Source: Betaproteobacteria bacterium
Lineage (GTDB): Bacteria > Pseudomonadota > Gammaproteobacteria > Burkholderiales > SG8-39
Assembly: GCA_005881355.1 (NCBI GenBank)
Contig: VBDM01000173.1
Location: forward strand, 1 to 9,524
DNA: 9,524 nt
Reading direction: 5' to 3'
How positions within the stretch are numbered: position 1 is the first letter of the stretch; the number at the start of each line of letters is the position of its first letter. Positions 1 to 5,758 of this stretch are shown piece by piece. The position numbers and the translations under genes were made by a program. Below the pieces are notes generated by a model. That model ran no database searches. It was not told the origin of the DNA and saw nothing but the letters and a program-made list of their open reading frames with translations.

Positions 1-680
1 ATGAAATTGACCAGATCGCGCACGAAAACGTCGTAGTCGACCTGGGAGAGCGAGCCCGTCGTATCGGTCCTGATCGTCTTGAGGATATAGCGCTCTCCAT
101 CCCCGCCCGCCTGTTCCGGGGTCAGCACGTCGACTTTCCACGCGTTTTTCTGCTGCCTGCCGACCGCCTCGGCCTGCTCGCGGGTCCTGAACTTGCGCTC
201 GACCTGCACCTGCTGCCCGGAGAGCGTCCACAACACGTGCGGCATCGCGACGCGCTCGTACACCATGTTGTTCCAGCCGGTCGCCGACTCCGGATCGCGG
301 TAGAAACTGCGCATATATGTATACAGCCAGTCGGGCCCCCGGGCGCGCGCGACCACCGACAGGTCGGGCGGCGCCGTGCCGAACCACTCCTTCGCGTCTT
401 TCCTCGTCATCGACACGTTCATCAGCTCGCCAATCTTGTCGGCCGTAAAGAGCAGGTTGTCCTTGACCTGCTGCTCGGAGATCCCGAGGTCCTGCAGCTT
501 GTGGTAGCGCATCATCCCCGCCGAATGGCAGTTCAGGCAGTAGTTGACGAAGCTGCGTGCCCCAGCCTGCAGGCTCGCGACGTCGCGCGGATCGATCGGC
601 GCGGCGTCGAGCCTGACCGCTTCCTCGGCCGCGAACGCAAGCGGCGCCACGAGCGCGAGAACCGCCAAGAGCCTTGTCAT
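1..680 (-). CDS. petC: Cytochrome c1 precursor, bc1 complex (3' end outside window)
   Basis: This is the haem-c subunit of the quinol:cytochrome c oxidoreductase; it passes electrons from the Rieske cluster to soluble cytochrome c on the periplasmic side. The frame is open from the ATG at 680-678 to the window edge, giving 226 codons. It starts with a signal peptide (MTRLLAVLALVAPLAFA, probable cleavage near residue 17). The haem site CLNCH is at residues 48-52, and MPHVLW at 146-151 supplies the probable axial methionine M146, as in the cytochrome c1 family. The C-terminal membrane anchor expected in this family lies beyond the left edge. The start codon overlaps the petB stop as ATGA, and an AAGGA ribosome binding site lies about 10 nt upstream inside petB, so translation is likely coupled. 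It is the last visible gene of petABC. Confidence 0.95.
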   Translation of the reverse strand, partial: MTRLLAVLALVAPLAFAAEEAVRLDAAPIDPRDVASLQAGARSFVNYCLNCHSAGMMRYHKLQDLGISEQQVKDNLLFTADKIGELMNVSMTRKDAKEWFGTAPPDLSVVARARGPDWLYTYMRSFYRDPESATGWNNMVYERVAMPHVLWTLSGQQVQVERKFRTREQAEAVGRQQKNAWKVDVLTPEQAGGDGERYILKTIRTDTTGSLSQVDYDVFVRDLVNF

Positions 681-2074
681 TTCGAGCCGATCCTTGCGGG
701 CTCGGGCCGGCACTTGTCCATCTTCGAGTACCACGGCATCAAGAAGAAGAACAGGAAATACACCGCCGTGCCGATCTGCGCGGCGAGCGTGCGCTCCTCG
801 GTCACCGTTTGTGTGCCAAGGTAGCCGAGCACGAAGAACGCGATCACGAAGAGCGCGATCGCCGTCTTGGTGATCGGCCCCTTGTAGCGAATAGACTTGA
901 CTGGGCTCTGGTCAAGCCAAGGCAGGAAAAAGAAGATCATGACCGAGGTCCCCATCAGCACGACGCCCCAGACCTTGGGGTCGAGCGTGAAGAACCCTGC
1001 GAGCAGCACCGCCGCGAGCGCGGCCACGCAAATTCTCGCTGCCGTGCTCTTCACGCTCCAGATGATGAGCCCCGCCATGGCGACGACTCCGGCGGCGAGC
1101 ACCCACATGAAGTTTTCGGTGGTCGCGCGCAGGATCGAGTAATACGGCGTGAAGTACCACACCGGGGCGATGTGCAGCGGGGTCTTCAGCGGATCGGCCG
1201 GGATGAAGTTGTTGTGCTCGAGGAAATAGCCGCCTGCCTCCGGGGCGAAGAACACGACGATCGAGAACACGACGAGGAAGACCACCACCCCGAAAGTGTC
1301 CTTCACCGTGTAGTACGGATGAAACGGAATGCCGTCGAGCGGCCTGCCGGTCTTTGGGTCCTTCACTTTCTTGATCTCGACGCCGTCGGGGTTGTTCGAG
1401 CCGACCTCGTGCAGCGCGAGCAGGTGCGCCACGACGAGCGCGAGGAGCGCAAGCGGCACCGCGATCACGTGGTAGGCGAAGAAGCGGTTGAGTGTCGCGT
1501 CCGACACCACGTAGTCGCCGCGGATCCAGATGGCGAGCTTGGGGCCGATGACGGGGATGGCGTCGAAGAGGTTCACGATCACCTGCGCGCCCCAGTAGGA
1601 CATCTGGCCCCAGGGAAGGAGATACCCGAAGAAAGCCTCCGCCATGAGGCAAACGAATACCAGCATCCCGAATATCCACAGGAGCTCGCGCGGCTTGCGG
1701 TACGAGCCGTAGAGCAGCGCGCGGAACATGTGCAGGTACACACAGATGAAGAAGAAGGAGGCGCCGGTCGAGTGCATGTAGCGGATCCACCAGCCCCAGG
1801 GTACCTCGCGCATGATGTATTCGACCGAGGCGAACGCCTGGGCGGCGTCCGGCTTGTAATTCATGGTGAGGAAGATGCCGGTGACGATCTGGATCACCAG
1901 CACGAAAAGCGCGAGCGAGCCGAAGTAGTACCAGAAGTTGAAGTTCTTCGGCGCATAGTACTCCGAAAGATGCTTGCGCCAGGTCTCCATCAGCGGGAAA
2001 CGCTGATCGATCCAGGTGAGCAGGTCGTTGAAGGGGCCTGCCCCCGTTACCGGTGGCTTATCGGCTGCAGCCAT
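677..2074 (-). CDS. petB: Cytochrome b, bc1 complex
   Basis: This is the 465-residue diheme integral membrane core of the bc1 complex, carrying the quinol oxidation (Qo) and quinone reduction (Qi) sites. Haem ligands are H101 and H115 (spacing 14) and H202 and H217 (spacing 15). The Qo region shows the cd1 segment GYLLPWGQMSYWGA (150-163) and the ef-loop motif PVWY (304-307) where many bc1 complexes have PEWY. Hydrophobic segments run through the chain, with helices near 48-70, 103-122, 133-153, 200-222 and 262-278, and further ones to about residue 447. The length exceeds the roughly 400 residues of a minimal cytochrome b because of extra C-terminal hydrophobic segments, which I recall as usual for beta/gamma-proteobacterial forms. 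The start lies 4 bp after the petA stop, behind an AAGAAGGGGG stretch that can act as ribosome binding site. It overlaps petC by 4 bp. Confidence 0.97.
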   Translation of the reverse strand: MAAADKPPVTGAGPFNDLLTWIDQRFPLMETWRKHLSEYYAPKNFNFWYYFGSLALFVLVIQIVTGIFLTMNYKPDAAQAFASVEYIMREVPWGWWIRYMHSTGASFFFICVYLHMFRALLYGSYRKPRELLWIFGMLVFVCLMAEAFFGYLLPWGQMSYWGAQVIVNLFDAIPVIGPKLAIWIRGDYVVSDATLNRFFAYHVIAVPLALLALVVAHLLALHEVGSNNPDGVEIKKVKDPKTGRPLDGIPFHPYYTVKDTFGVVVFLVVFSIVVFFAPEAGGYFLEHNNFIPADPLKTPLHIAPVWYFTPYYSILRATTENFMWVLAAGVVAMAGLIIWSVKSTAARICVAALAAVLLAGFFTLDPKVWGVVLMGTSVMIFFFLPWLDQSPVKSIRYKGPITKTAIALFVIAFFVLGYLGTQTVTEERTLAAQIGTAVYFLFFFLMPWYSKMDKCRPEPARIGSK

Positions 2075-2078
2075 CGCG

Positions 2079-2681
2079 CTAGGCCCCCTTCTTGTCCTCG
2101 CCGATCAGGATCCTGGTGTCGGAGAGATAGGTGTACGGCGGCACTCTGAGGTTGTCAGGCGCGGGCTTGTTCTTGTAGACCCGCCCCGCGAGATCGAACA
2201 GCGATCCGTGACAGGGGCAGTAAAAGCCCCCGGCCCAATCGCTCTCGAAGGCTTCTGGACCGGGCTTGAACTTGGCTTGCGGCGAGCAACCGAGGTGGGT
2301 GCATATTCCGACCACCACCAGGTATTCCGGCTTGATCGAACGGAATTCGTTGCGCGCATATTCGGGCGTCAGTTCGCTTTTCTTTCGCTCGCTCTTCGGG
2401 TCAGCGACTTTACTGTCGGCCTTCTTGATTTCATCGAGCATTTCCTTCGTGCGCCGGACCACCCATACCGGCTGACCGCGCCACTCGAATATGGTCATTT
2501 CCCCGGGAGCGAGTAAGCTGATATCGGCCTCCACGGGCGCGCCGAGTGCCTCGGCGCGCTCCGAAGGCAGCATCGAGGCGACGAAGGGAACGGCGGTCCC
2601 GACTGCGGCCGCGCCGCCCGCGCAGGCGCTCGCAATGACCAGGTTGCGCCGGGCGCTGTTGGGCTTCGAGGAGTCACTCAT
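2079..2681 (-). CDS. petA: Rieske iron-sulfur subunit, bc1 complex
   Basis: This 200-residue [2Fe-2S] protein takes the first electron from quinol at the Qo site and delivers it to cytochrome c1. Cluster-binding boxes are CTHLGC (C127, H129, C132) and CPCHGS (C155, C157, H158). C132 and C157 are the positions of the family's stabilising disulfide. The N-terminus has a twin-arginine pair (R11, R12 in NSARRNLVIA), followed by an Ala/Gly-rich hydrophobic segment to about residue 36. Family knowledge says this acts as an uncleaved Tat signal-anchor. The ATG at 2681 is preceded by AGGA at 9 nt spacing. It is the first gene of the petABC operon, with a 38-nt leader from the predicted promoter. The Tat translocase it needs is encoded about 1.5-3 kb away in this window. 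Confidence 0.96.
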   Translation of the reverse strand: MSDSSKPNSARRNLVIASACAGGAAAVGTAVPFVASMLPSERAEALGAPVEADISLLAPGEMTIFEWRGQPVWVVRRTKEMLDEIKKADSKVADPKSERKKSELTPEYARNEFRSIKPEYLVVVGICTHLGCSPQAKFKPGPEAFESDWAGGFYCPCHGSLFDLAGRVYKNKPAPDNLRVPPYTYLSDTRILIGEDKKGA

Positions 2682-2725
2682 TTGAGAAGATCCTGGTCCG
2701 GAAAGGTGCTGTGAAAAAAGGGGGA

Positions 2726-2754
2726 ATTATACAGAAAGCCCTCTCACGAACCAA
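2726..2754 (-). promoter_or_regulatory. Predicted sigma70 promoter of petABC
   Basis: Read on the minus strand, a perfect TATAAT -10 box (2731-2726) lies 17 nt after a TTGGTT -35-like box (2754-2749; TTG and the final position spacing are good, 3-4 of 6 match TTGACA). Transcription would start near 2719, giving a leader of about 38 nt before petA. The surrounding 2711-2790 is distinctly AT-rich compared with the flanking genes. This is a prediction from sequence only. Confidence 0.7.
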
Positions 2755-2914
2755 ATTTTTTGCTCCAATCCTTTGATTTAGATTATGAATTCTGGATCGG
2801 CCGATTCACACCCGGTCGCCGTCTCACGCGGCTCGGCAGACGGCGCGTCGAGCTCCGCGAATCGCGCGGCAGTTTCTGCGTTCACGGGGCCACGAACCCG
2901 AGCGTGAGCCGACC

Positions 2915-2920
2915 TATAAT
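2915..2920 (+). promoter_or_regulatory. Predicted -10 box of the protease gene
   Basis: A perfect TATAAT lies 28 bp before the chosen ATG of the protease, which would give a leader of roughly 22 nt. No convincing -35 hexamer sits 16-18 bp upstream (the expected place reads ACGAAC), so an activator may be needed or the call may be wrong. No clear sigmaE-type -35/-10 pair was seen here either. Between this box and the petA start (2682-2914) I see only the divergent petABC promoter, an AT-rich stretch and a 10-bp palindrome at 2796-2805. Confidence 0.5.
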
Positions 2921-2948
2921 CGCCGCTCGTAGCATCACTCGCTCAACC

Positions 2949-4103
2949 ATGCGCAATCTTTGGCTCATCTTCGCGCAGACGGCCACCGTCGCGGTCGGCG
3001 TGCTTTTCGTCGTGACCACGCTCAAGCCCGAGTGGCTCGGCCGTCCCGCCACCGGGCCCCAAGTCGTCGAGCTGCGCCAGGCCACTTCACCGGGGGGTTC
3101 CGCGCGCGCGGCTTCCTACAGCGATGCGGTGAGGAAAGCCGTACCGGCGGTCGTCAATATTTTCACCAGCAAGGAAATCAAGACGCCGCGCCATCCGCTC
3201 CTCGACGACCCCTTGTTCCGGCATTTTTTCGGAGACCGCCTCGAAGAAGAGCCGCAGCGCGCGGCAAGCCTCGGCTCGGGCGTGATCGTAAGCTCCAAGG
3301 GATACGTCCTCACCAATCACCACGTCGTAGAGGCGGCCGACGAGATCGAGGTCGCGCTCACCGACGGCAAGAAATTGAAAGCGAGGGCGGTAGGTTCCGA
3401 CCCGGAAACCGACATCGCGGTCCTGCAGGTCGAAGGAGCCCCTCTCCCGGCGATCACTTTCGGCGACGCCGATGGCCTGCGCGTGGGCGACGTCGTGCTC
3501 GCCATCGGCAACCCCTTCGGGGTGGGCCAGACCGTGACGATGGGCATCGTGTCGGCGCTCGGCCGCAGCCAGCTCGGCATCAACACCTTCGAGAACTTCA
3601 TCCAGACCGACGCCGCGATCAATCCGGGCAACTCGGGCGGGGCGCTCATCGATACCGCGGGGAACCTCGTCGGTATCAACACCGCGATCTACTCGCGCTC
3701 GGGCGGCTCGCTCGGGATCGGCTTTGCGATCCCCGCCTCGAGCGCCAAGCAGGTCATGGAGCAGATCATCCAGACCGGCACCGTCGTCCGCGGCTGGATC
3801 GGGGTGGAAGCGCAGGAGATCACGCCGGAAATCGCCGAATCATGTCGTCTTTCCTCCAACAACGGGGTGCTCATCGCCGGGGTGCTGCCGGGCGGGCCCG
3901 CCGCCCGGGCCGGCCTGAAGCCCTGCGATATCCTGGTCGCGATCGAAGGCAGCCCGGTCAAGGATCCGAATTCGATGCTGAACCTGGTGGCGGCGCTCGT
4001 CCCCGGGAAACCCGCCTCGATACGGCTCAGGCGCGACAACAAGGACATGGAGATCCAGGTCGCGGTCGGCAAACGCCCGACGCAGCAACGGCGGCGGCGC
4101 TGA
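2949..4103 (+). CDS. DegS/AlgW-type membrane-anchored serine protease with one PDZ domain
   Basis: This 384-residue HtrA-family protein probably acts in the periplasm, tethered to the inner membrane. A hydrophobic anchor spans residues 4-23. The trypsin-like domain holds the triad H125 (in TNHHVV), D155 (in DPETDIAV) and S229 (in GNSGG). A single PDZ domain runs from about 275 to 375, with a GWIGV carboxylate-binding-like loop at 282-286, and the chain ends in a basic RRRR tail. One PDZ plus an N-terminal anchor matches DegS/AlgW rather than two-PDZ DegP/MucD. Those proteases cleave the anti-sigma factor RseA/MucA under envelope stress; that role here is inferred from the family. The frame is open from 2760, but the ATG at 2949 is preferred because the membrane anchor starts directly after it and the upstream part looks non-coding. 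No good ribosome binding site is visible. It diverges from petA and converges on tatC. Confidence 0.9.
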   Translation: MRNLWLIFAQTATVAVGVLFVVTTLKPEWLGRPATGPQVVELRQATSPGGSARAASYSDAVRKAVPAVVNIFTSKEIKTPRHPLLDDPLFRHFFGDRLEEEPQRAASLGSGVIVSSKGYVLTNHHVVEAADEIEVALTDGKKLKARAVGSDPETDIAVLQVEGAPLPAITFGDADGLRVGDVVLAIGNPFGVGQTVTMGIVSALGRSQLGINTFENFIQTDAAINPGNSGGALIDTAGNLVGINTAIYSRSGGSLGIGFAIPASSAKQVMEQIIQTGTVVRGWIGVEAQEITPEIAESCRLSSNNGVLIAGVLPGGPAARAGLKPCDILVAIEGSPVKDPNSMLNLVAALVPGKPASIRLRRDNKDMEIQVAVGKRPTQQRRRR

Positions 4104-4119
4104 AGGTTAGCAGGCTGCT

Positions 4120-4151
4120 GAAAAACGCTTCCTGAATGGGAAGCGTTTTTC
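4120..4151. terminator. Bidirectional intrinsic terminator between the protease gene and tatC
   Basis: A perfect 13-bp stem (GAAAAACGCTTCC at 4120-4132 with its complement at 4139-4151) closes a 6-nt loop TGAATG. The A-run of one arm and T-run of the other give a U-tract at the end of the stem in both reading directions. It lies 16 bp after the protease stop and 76 bp after the tatC stop, the right place to end both convergent transcripts. Confidence 0.75.
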
Positions 4152-4176
4152 GACGGCCTCAAATTTTGGGGGATGT

Positions 4177-4198
4177 AAAGGGGGCGTGCCCCCTTTTT
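4177..4198 (+). terminator. Second GC-rich hairpin followed by T-run
   Basis: AAAGGGGG (4177-4184) pairs with CCCCCTTT (4189-4196) around a CGTG loop, and two more T residues follow before the C at 4199. On the plus strand this is terminator-like and backs up the upstream hairpin. On the minus strand the stem is followed by ACAT, so it is a weaker stop for tatC transcripts. Confidence 0.45.
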
Positions 4199-4227
4199 CA
4201 ACAACCCGCGCGCGCTCCCGCTCCGGA

Positions 4228-4989
4228 TCAGCTATCGAGCGCCGTGCCAACGGCCGCTCCCTCTTCGGCCGCGGCGGAGGACTTTCCCACAAAGCGCGCA
4301 AGCAGGATGCCGAGCTCGTACAGAAACCAAAGCGGCAGCGCGAGCATCACCTGGGAGATCACGTCCGGAGGCGTGAAAATCGCCCCGATCACGAACGCGC
4401 CGACGATCACGTAGGGGCGGATCTCCTTCAGCTTGTCTATGGAAATGACCCCCACTCGCACCAGCACGATGACCACCACCGGAACCTCGAAGGTCACCCC
4501 GAACGCGATGAAGGTGGTCAGCACGAAGGAGAGGTACTTGTCGATGTCGGTCATCCACGCGACGCCTTCGGGAGCGACGGACGCCATGAACTGGAAGACC
4601 ATCGGGAATACCAGAAAGTACGCAAAAGACATCCCGACCAGGAACAGCACCGAGCTTGCGACTATCAGGGGAAGCACCAGACGCTTCTCGTTCGCATACA
4701 GGCCCGGCGCGACGAACGCCCAGACCTGGTAAAGAACGTAGGGCAGCGCGATCACGAACGCCACGAGGAACGCCACCTTGACCGGCACGAGGAACACGCC
4801 GACCACGTCGGTCGCGATCATTTGGCCGCCGGCGGGAAGCGCCGCGAGCAACGGCTTGGCAAGCAGCGCGTAGAGATCCTTCGCCCAGTAAAACAGGCAC
4901 AGGAACACGGCGATTACCGCCAGGATCGCGCGCAGGATCCGGTCGCGCAGCTCGACCAGATGGGAAATGAAGGTGTCTTGCGTGCTCAT
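4228..4989 (-). CDS. tatC: Twin-arginine translocase subunit TatC
   Basis: This 253-residue polytopic inner-membrane protein is the receptor for twin-arginine signal peptides and docks with TatB. Sequence marks of the family are the N-terminal HLVELRDR (10-17, with E13 and R15), the first periplasmic loop, LPYVLYQVWAFVAPGLY followed by EKR (E101, matching the E. coli signal-binding glutamate E103), FGVTFEVP with E168, and the late IFTPPDVISQ segment (204-213). Six hydrophobic segments are visible, as expected for TatC. The last 17 residues form an Ala/Glu-rich tail. It starts 19 bp after the tatB stop with no strong ribosome binding site, which suggests translation coupled to tatB. It is the last gene of the tat set, and its transcript probably ends at the hairpin at 4120-4151. 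Confidence 0.96.
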   Translation of the reverse strand: MSTQDTFISHLVELRDRILRAILAVIAVFLCLFYWAKDLYALLAKPLLAALPAGGQMIATDVVGVFLVPVKVAFLVAFVIALPYVLYQVWAFVAPGLYANEKRLVLPLIVASSVLFLVGMSFAYFLVFPMVFQFMASVAPEGVAWMTDIDKYLSFVLTTFIAFGVTFEVPVVVIVLVRVGVISIDKLKEIRPYVIVGAFVIGAIFTPPDVISQVMLALPLWFLYELGILLARFVGKSSAAAEEGAAVGTALDS

Positions 4990-5008
4990 TCGCGGCTGAG
5001 CGCGGGAT

Positions 5009-5419
5009 TCAGGCTGGGGTTTTCTGCGAAGGTGCGACGCCTTGCGGCTCTCCGGCGGCCTCGCCCGGTGGCGGAGAACTGTCGGGGGCTAATGCGGCGG
5101 GAGGTGCCGCGGGAGAGGGAGCGGTGGCCGGGTCCTCGATTTGCGCAAGAGAGTTGAGCTCGCCTTCGGTTTTCGTCATCTCACTTTGGACGGTGCTCTC
5201 GAATCCCCGCGCAGCATCTTCCACGGTGCTCCTGAACTTGCGCAGCTCCTCCAGCTCGATCTCGCGGTTGATGTCGGCCTTGACGTCGTTGACGTAGCGC
5301 TGCAGCCGGCCGAACAAATGGCCCAGAGTCCGCGCCACACGAGGCAGCCGCTCCGGCCCGATGACGATGAGCGCAACCACGGCGATCACCATCAGTTCGG
5401 AAAATCCGACGTCGAACAC
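5009..5419 (-). CDS. tatB: Twin-arginine translocase subunit TatB
   Basis: This is a 136-residue partner of TatC in the substrate-receptor complex. It has an N-terminal helix (about 4-20) with the conserved E8, the GP hinge (G21-P22), an amphipathic helix to about residue 40, a charged, probably helical segment to about residue 95, and a Pro/Ala-rich flexible tail. The helix opening MFDVGFSEL is typical of TatB rather than TatA. The start codon is GTG (5419-5417), and no good ribosome binding site precedes it; the nearest purine-rich stretch is about 15 nt away. A terminator-like hairpin with a U-tract separates it from tatA upstream. Together these suggest lower output than tatA. Confidence 0.95.
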   Translation of the reverse strand: MFDVGFSELMVIAVVALIVIGPERLPRVARTLGHLFGRLQRYVNDVKADINREIELEELRKFRSTVEDAARGFESTVQSEMTKTEGELNSLAQIEDPATAPSPAAPPAALAPDSSPPPGEAAGEPQGVAPSQKTPA

Positions 5420-5445
5420 GGGAGGCGAAGAGATCCAGGTCGTTC

Positions 5446-5473
5446 AAAAAAGAAAGCCGGGACGGCGCCCGGC
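5446..5473 (-). terminator. Terminator-like hairpin with U-tract between tatA and tatB
   Basis: On the minus strand GCCGGG (5473-5468) pairs with CCCGGC (5461-5456) around a 6-nt loop CGCCGT, and TTTCTTTTTT follows directly (5455-5446). A six-pair all-GC stem plus a U-rich tract is the textbook form of an intrinsic terminator. It starts 22 bp after the tatA stop and ends 26 bp before the tatB start. A competing GGACG/CGTCC pairing overlaps it. Since tatB and tatC must be transcribed, it is likely leaky or works as an mRNA 3'-end stabiliser. Confidence 0.6.
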
Positions 5474-5495
5474 GTCCGGATGCGCGCGAAGACCC

Positions 5496-5705
5496 TCAGG
5501 TCTTCGCCTTCTCCTTGACCTCGGCTTCGATGGTGCGGCCCGTCACCTGGGGCGCGGCGCCGCCCTCGCCCGGCTTGTCCTCGGAGGATTTCATGCCGTC
5601 CTTGAAGCCGCGCACCGCCCCGCCGAGATCGGCGCCGATATTGCGCAGCTTCTTGGTGCCAAAGACGAGCAAGACGATCAAAAGCACGACCCTCCAGGTA
5701 CCCAT
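5496..5705 (-). CDS. tatA: Twin-arginine translocase pore subunit TatA
   Basis: This 69-residue protein oligomerises to open the membrane for folded Tat substrates. It has an N-terminal membrane helix, the FGTKKL hinge (F15-G16), an amphipathic helix RNIGADLGGAVRGFKDGM (21-38), and a charged tail. The ATG at 5705 is fixed by a perfect AAGGAG seven nt upstream. The part before FG is only 14 residues, with W4 and R5, whereas E. coli TatA has 19 and the beta forms I recall (MGSFSIWHW...) about the same. The helix therefore appears about five residues short and carries an unexpected arginine. Homology to TatA is otherwise clear. It lies between hinT and tatB and is probably read from upstream his/hinT transcription; no promoter was seen in the 53-bp gap. 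Confidence 0.92.
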   Translation of the reverse strand: MGTWRVVLLIVLLVFGTKKLRNIGADLGGAVRGFKDGMKSSEDKPGEGGAAPQVTGRTIEAEVKEKAKT

Positions 5706-5712
5706 AGCGCTA

Positions 5713-5718
5713 CTCCTT
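5713..5718 (-). promoter_or_regulatory. tatA: Strong ribosome binding site of tatA
   Basis: AAGGAG (minus strand) lies 7 nt before the tatA ATG. It is the best ribosome binding site in the tat set, is absent at tatB and tatC, and fixes the tatA start. It partly overlaps the small inverted repeat CTTGA-GT-TCAAG (5727-5716). Confidence 0.8.
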
Positions 5719-5726
5719 GAACTCAA

Positions 5727-5746
5727 GGGCGGGGTTCTTCCCGCCC
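5727..5746 (-). other. All-GC hairpin in the hinT-tatA gap
   Basis: GGGCGGG (minus strand, 5746-5740) pairs perfectly with CCCGCCC (5733-5727) around a 6-nt loop AAGAAC. Only TT follows, so it is a poor terminator. It starts 12 bp after the hinT stop and ends 8 bp before the tatA ribosome binding site. It could protect or delimit the 5' end of a tatA message. Confidence 0.5.
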
Positions 5747-5758
5747 GCGAAGCTTCGT

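Larger units (their letters stand above)
4113..4206. repeat. Putative 94-bp MITE/REP-like element
   Basis: The stretch between the convergent protease and tatC genes is bounded by inverted end repeats: GGCTGCTGAAAAA at 4113-4125 and the complement of GGTTGTTGAAAAA at 4194-4206 (11 of 13 positions match). Inside lie two perfect hairpins. It has no open frame of note. No target-site duplication is obvious (left flank ends TTAGCA, right flank starts CGCGCG). Inverted ends plus internal hairpins and a location behind two genes suggest a small non-autonomous mobile element or a dispersed palindromic repeat. The same structure could simply be a composite terminator. Only other copies in the genome would settle this. 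Confidence 0.4.

Noticed and set aside
309..324. TATATGTATAC AT-rich stretch as a promoter
   Set aside because: It lies inside petC and encodes ordinary residues (YTYMR); no -35 partner and no gene that would need it.
674..2149. A 491-codon open frame on the plus strand opposite petB and petA
   Set aside because: It is antisense to well-identified cytochrome b codons, is extremely rich in Arg, His, Glu and Asp, and has no recognisable motif; such frames arise from third-position GC bias.
2760..2789. TTGCTC-18-TATGAA as a plus-strand promoter for the protease
   Set aside because: Both boxes are poor matches and it would give a leader of over 150 nt; the TATAAT at 2915 is better.
2760..2948. 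A 63-residue N-terminal extension of the protease
   Set aside because: It would place the membrane anchor in the middle of an Arg-rich stretch, and the TATAAT at 2915 lies inside it; the ATG at 2949 gives a normal DegS/AlgW N-terminus.
4186..5157. A 323-codon plus-strand frame opposite tatC
   Set aside because: It is the mirror of tatC codons, with a highly charged His/Arg/Asp composition and no ribosome binding site or family motif.
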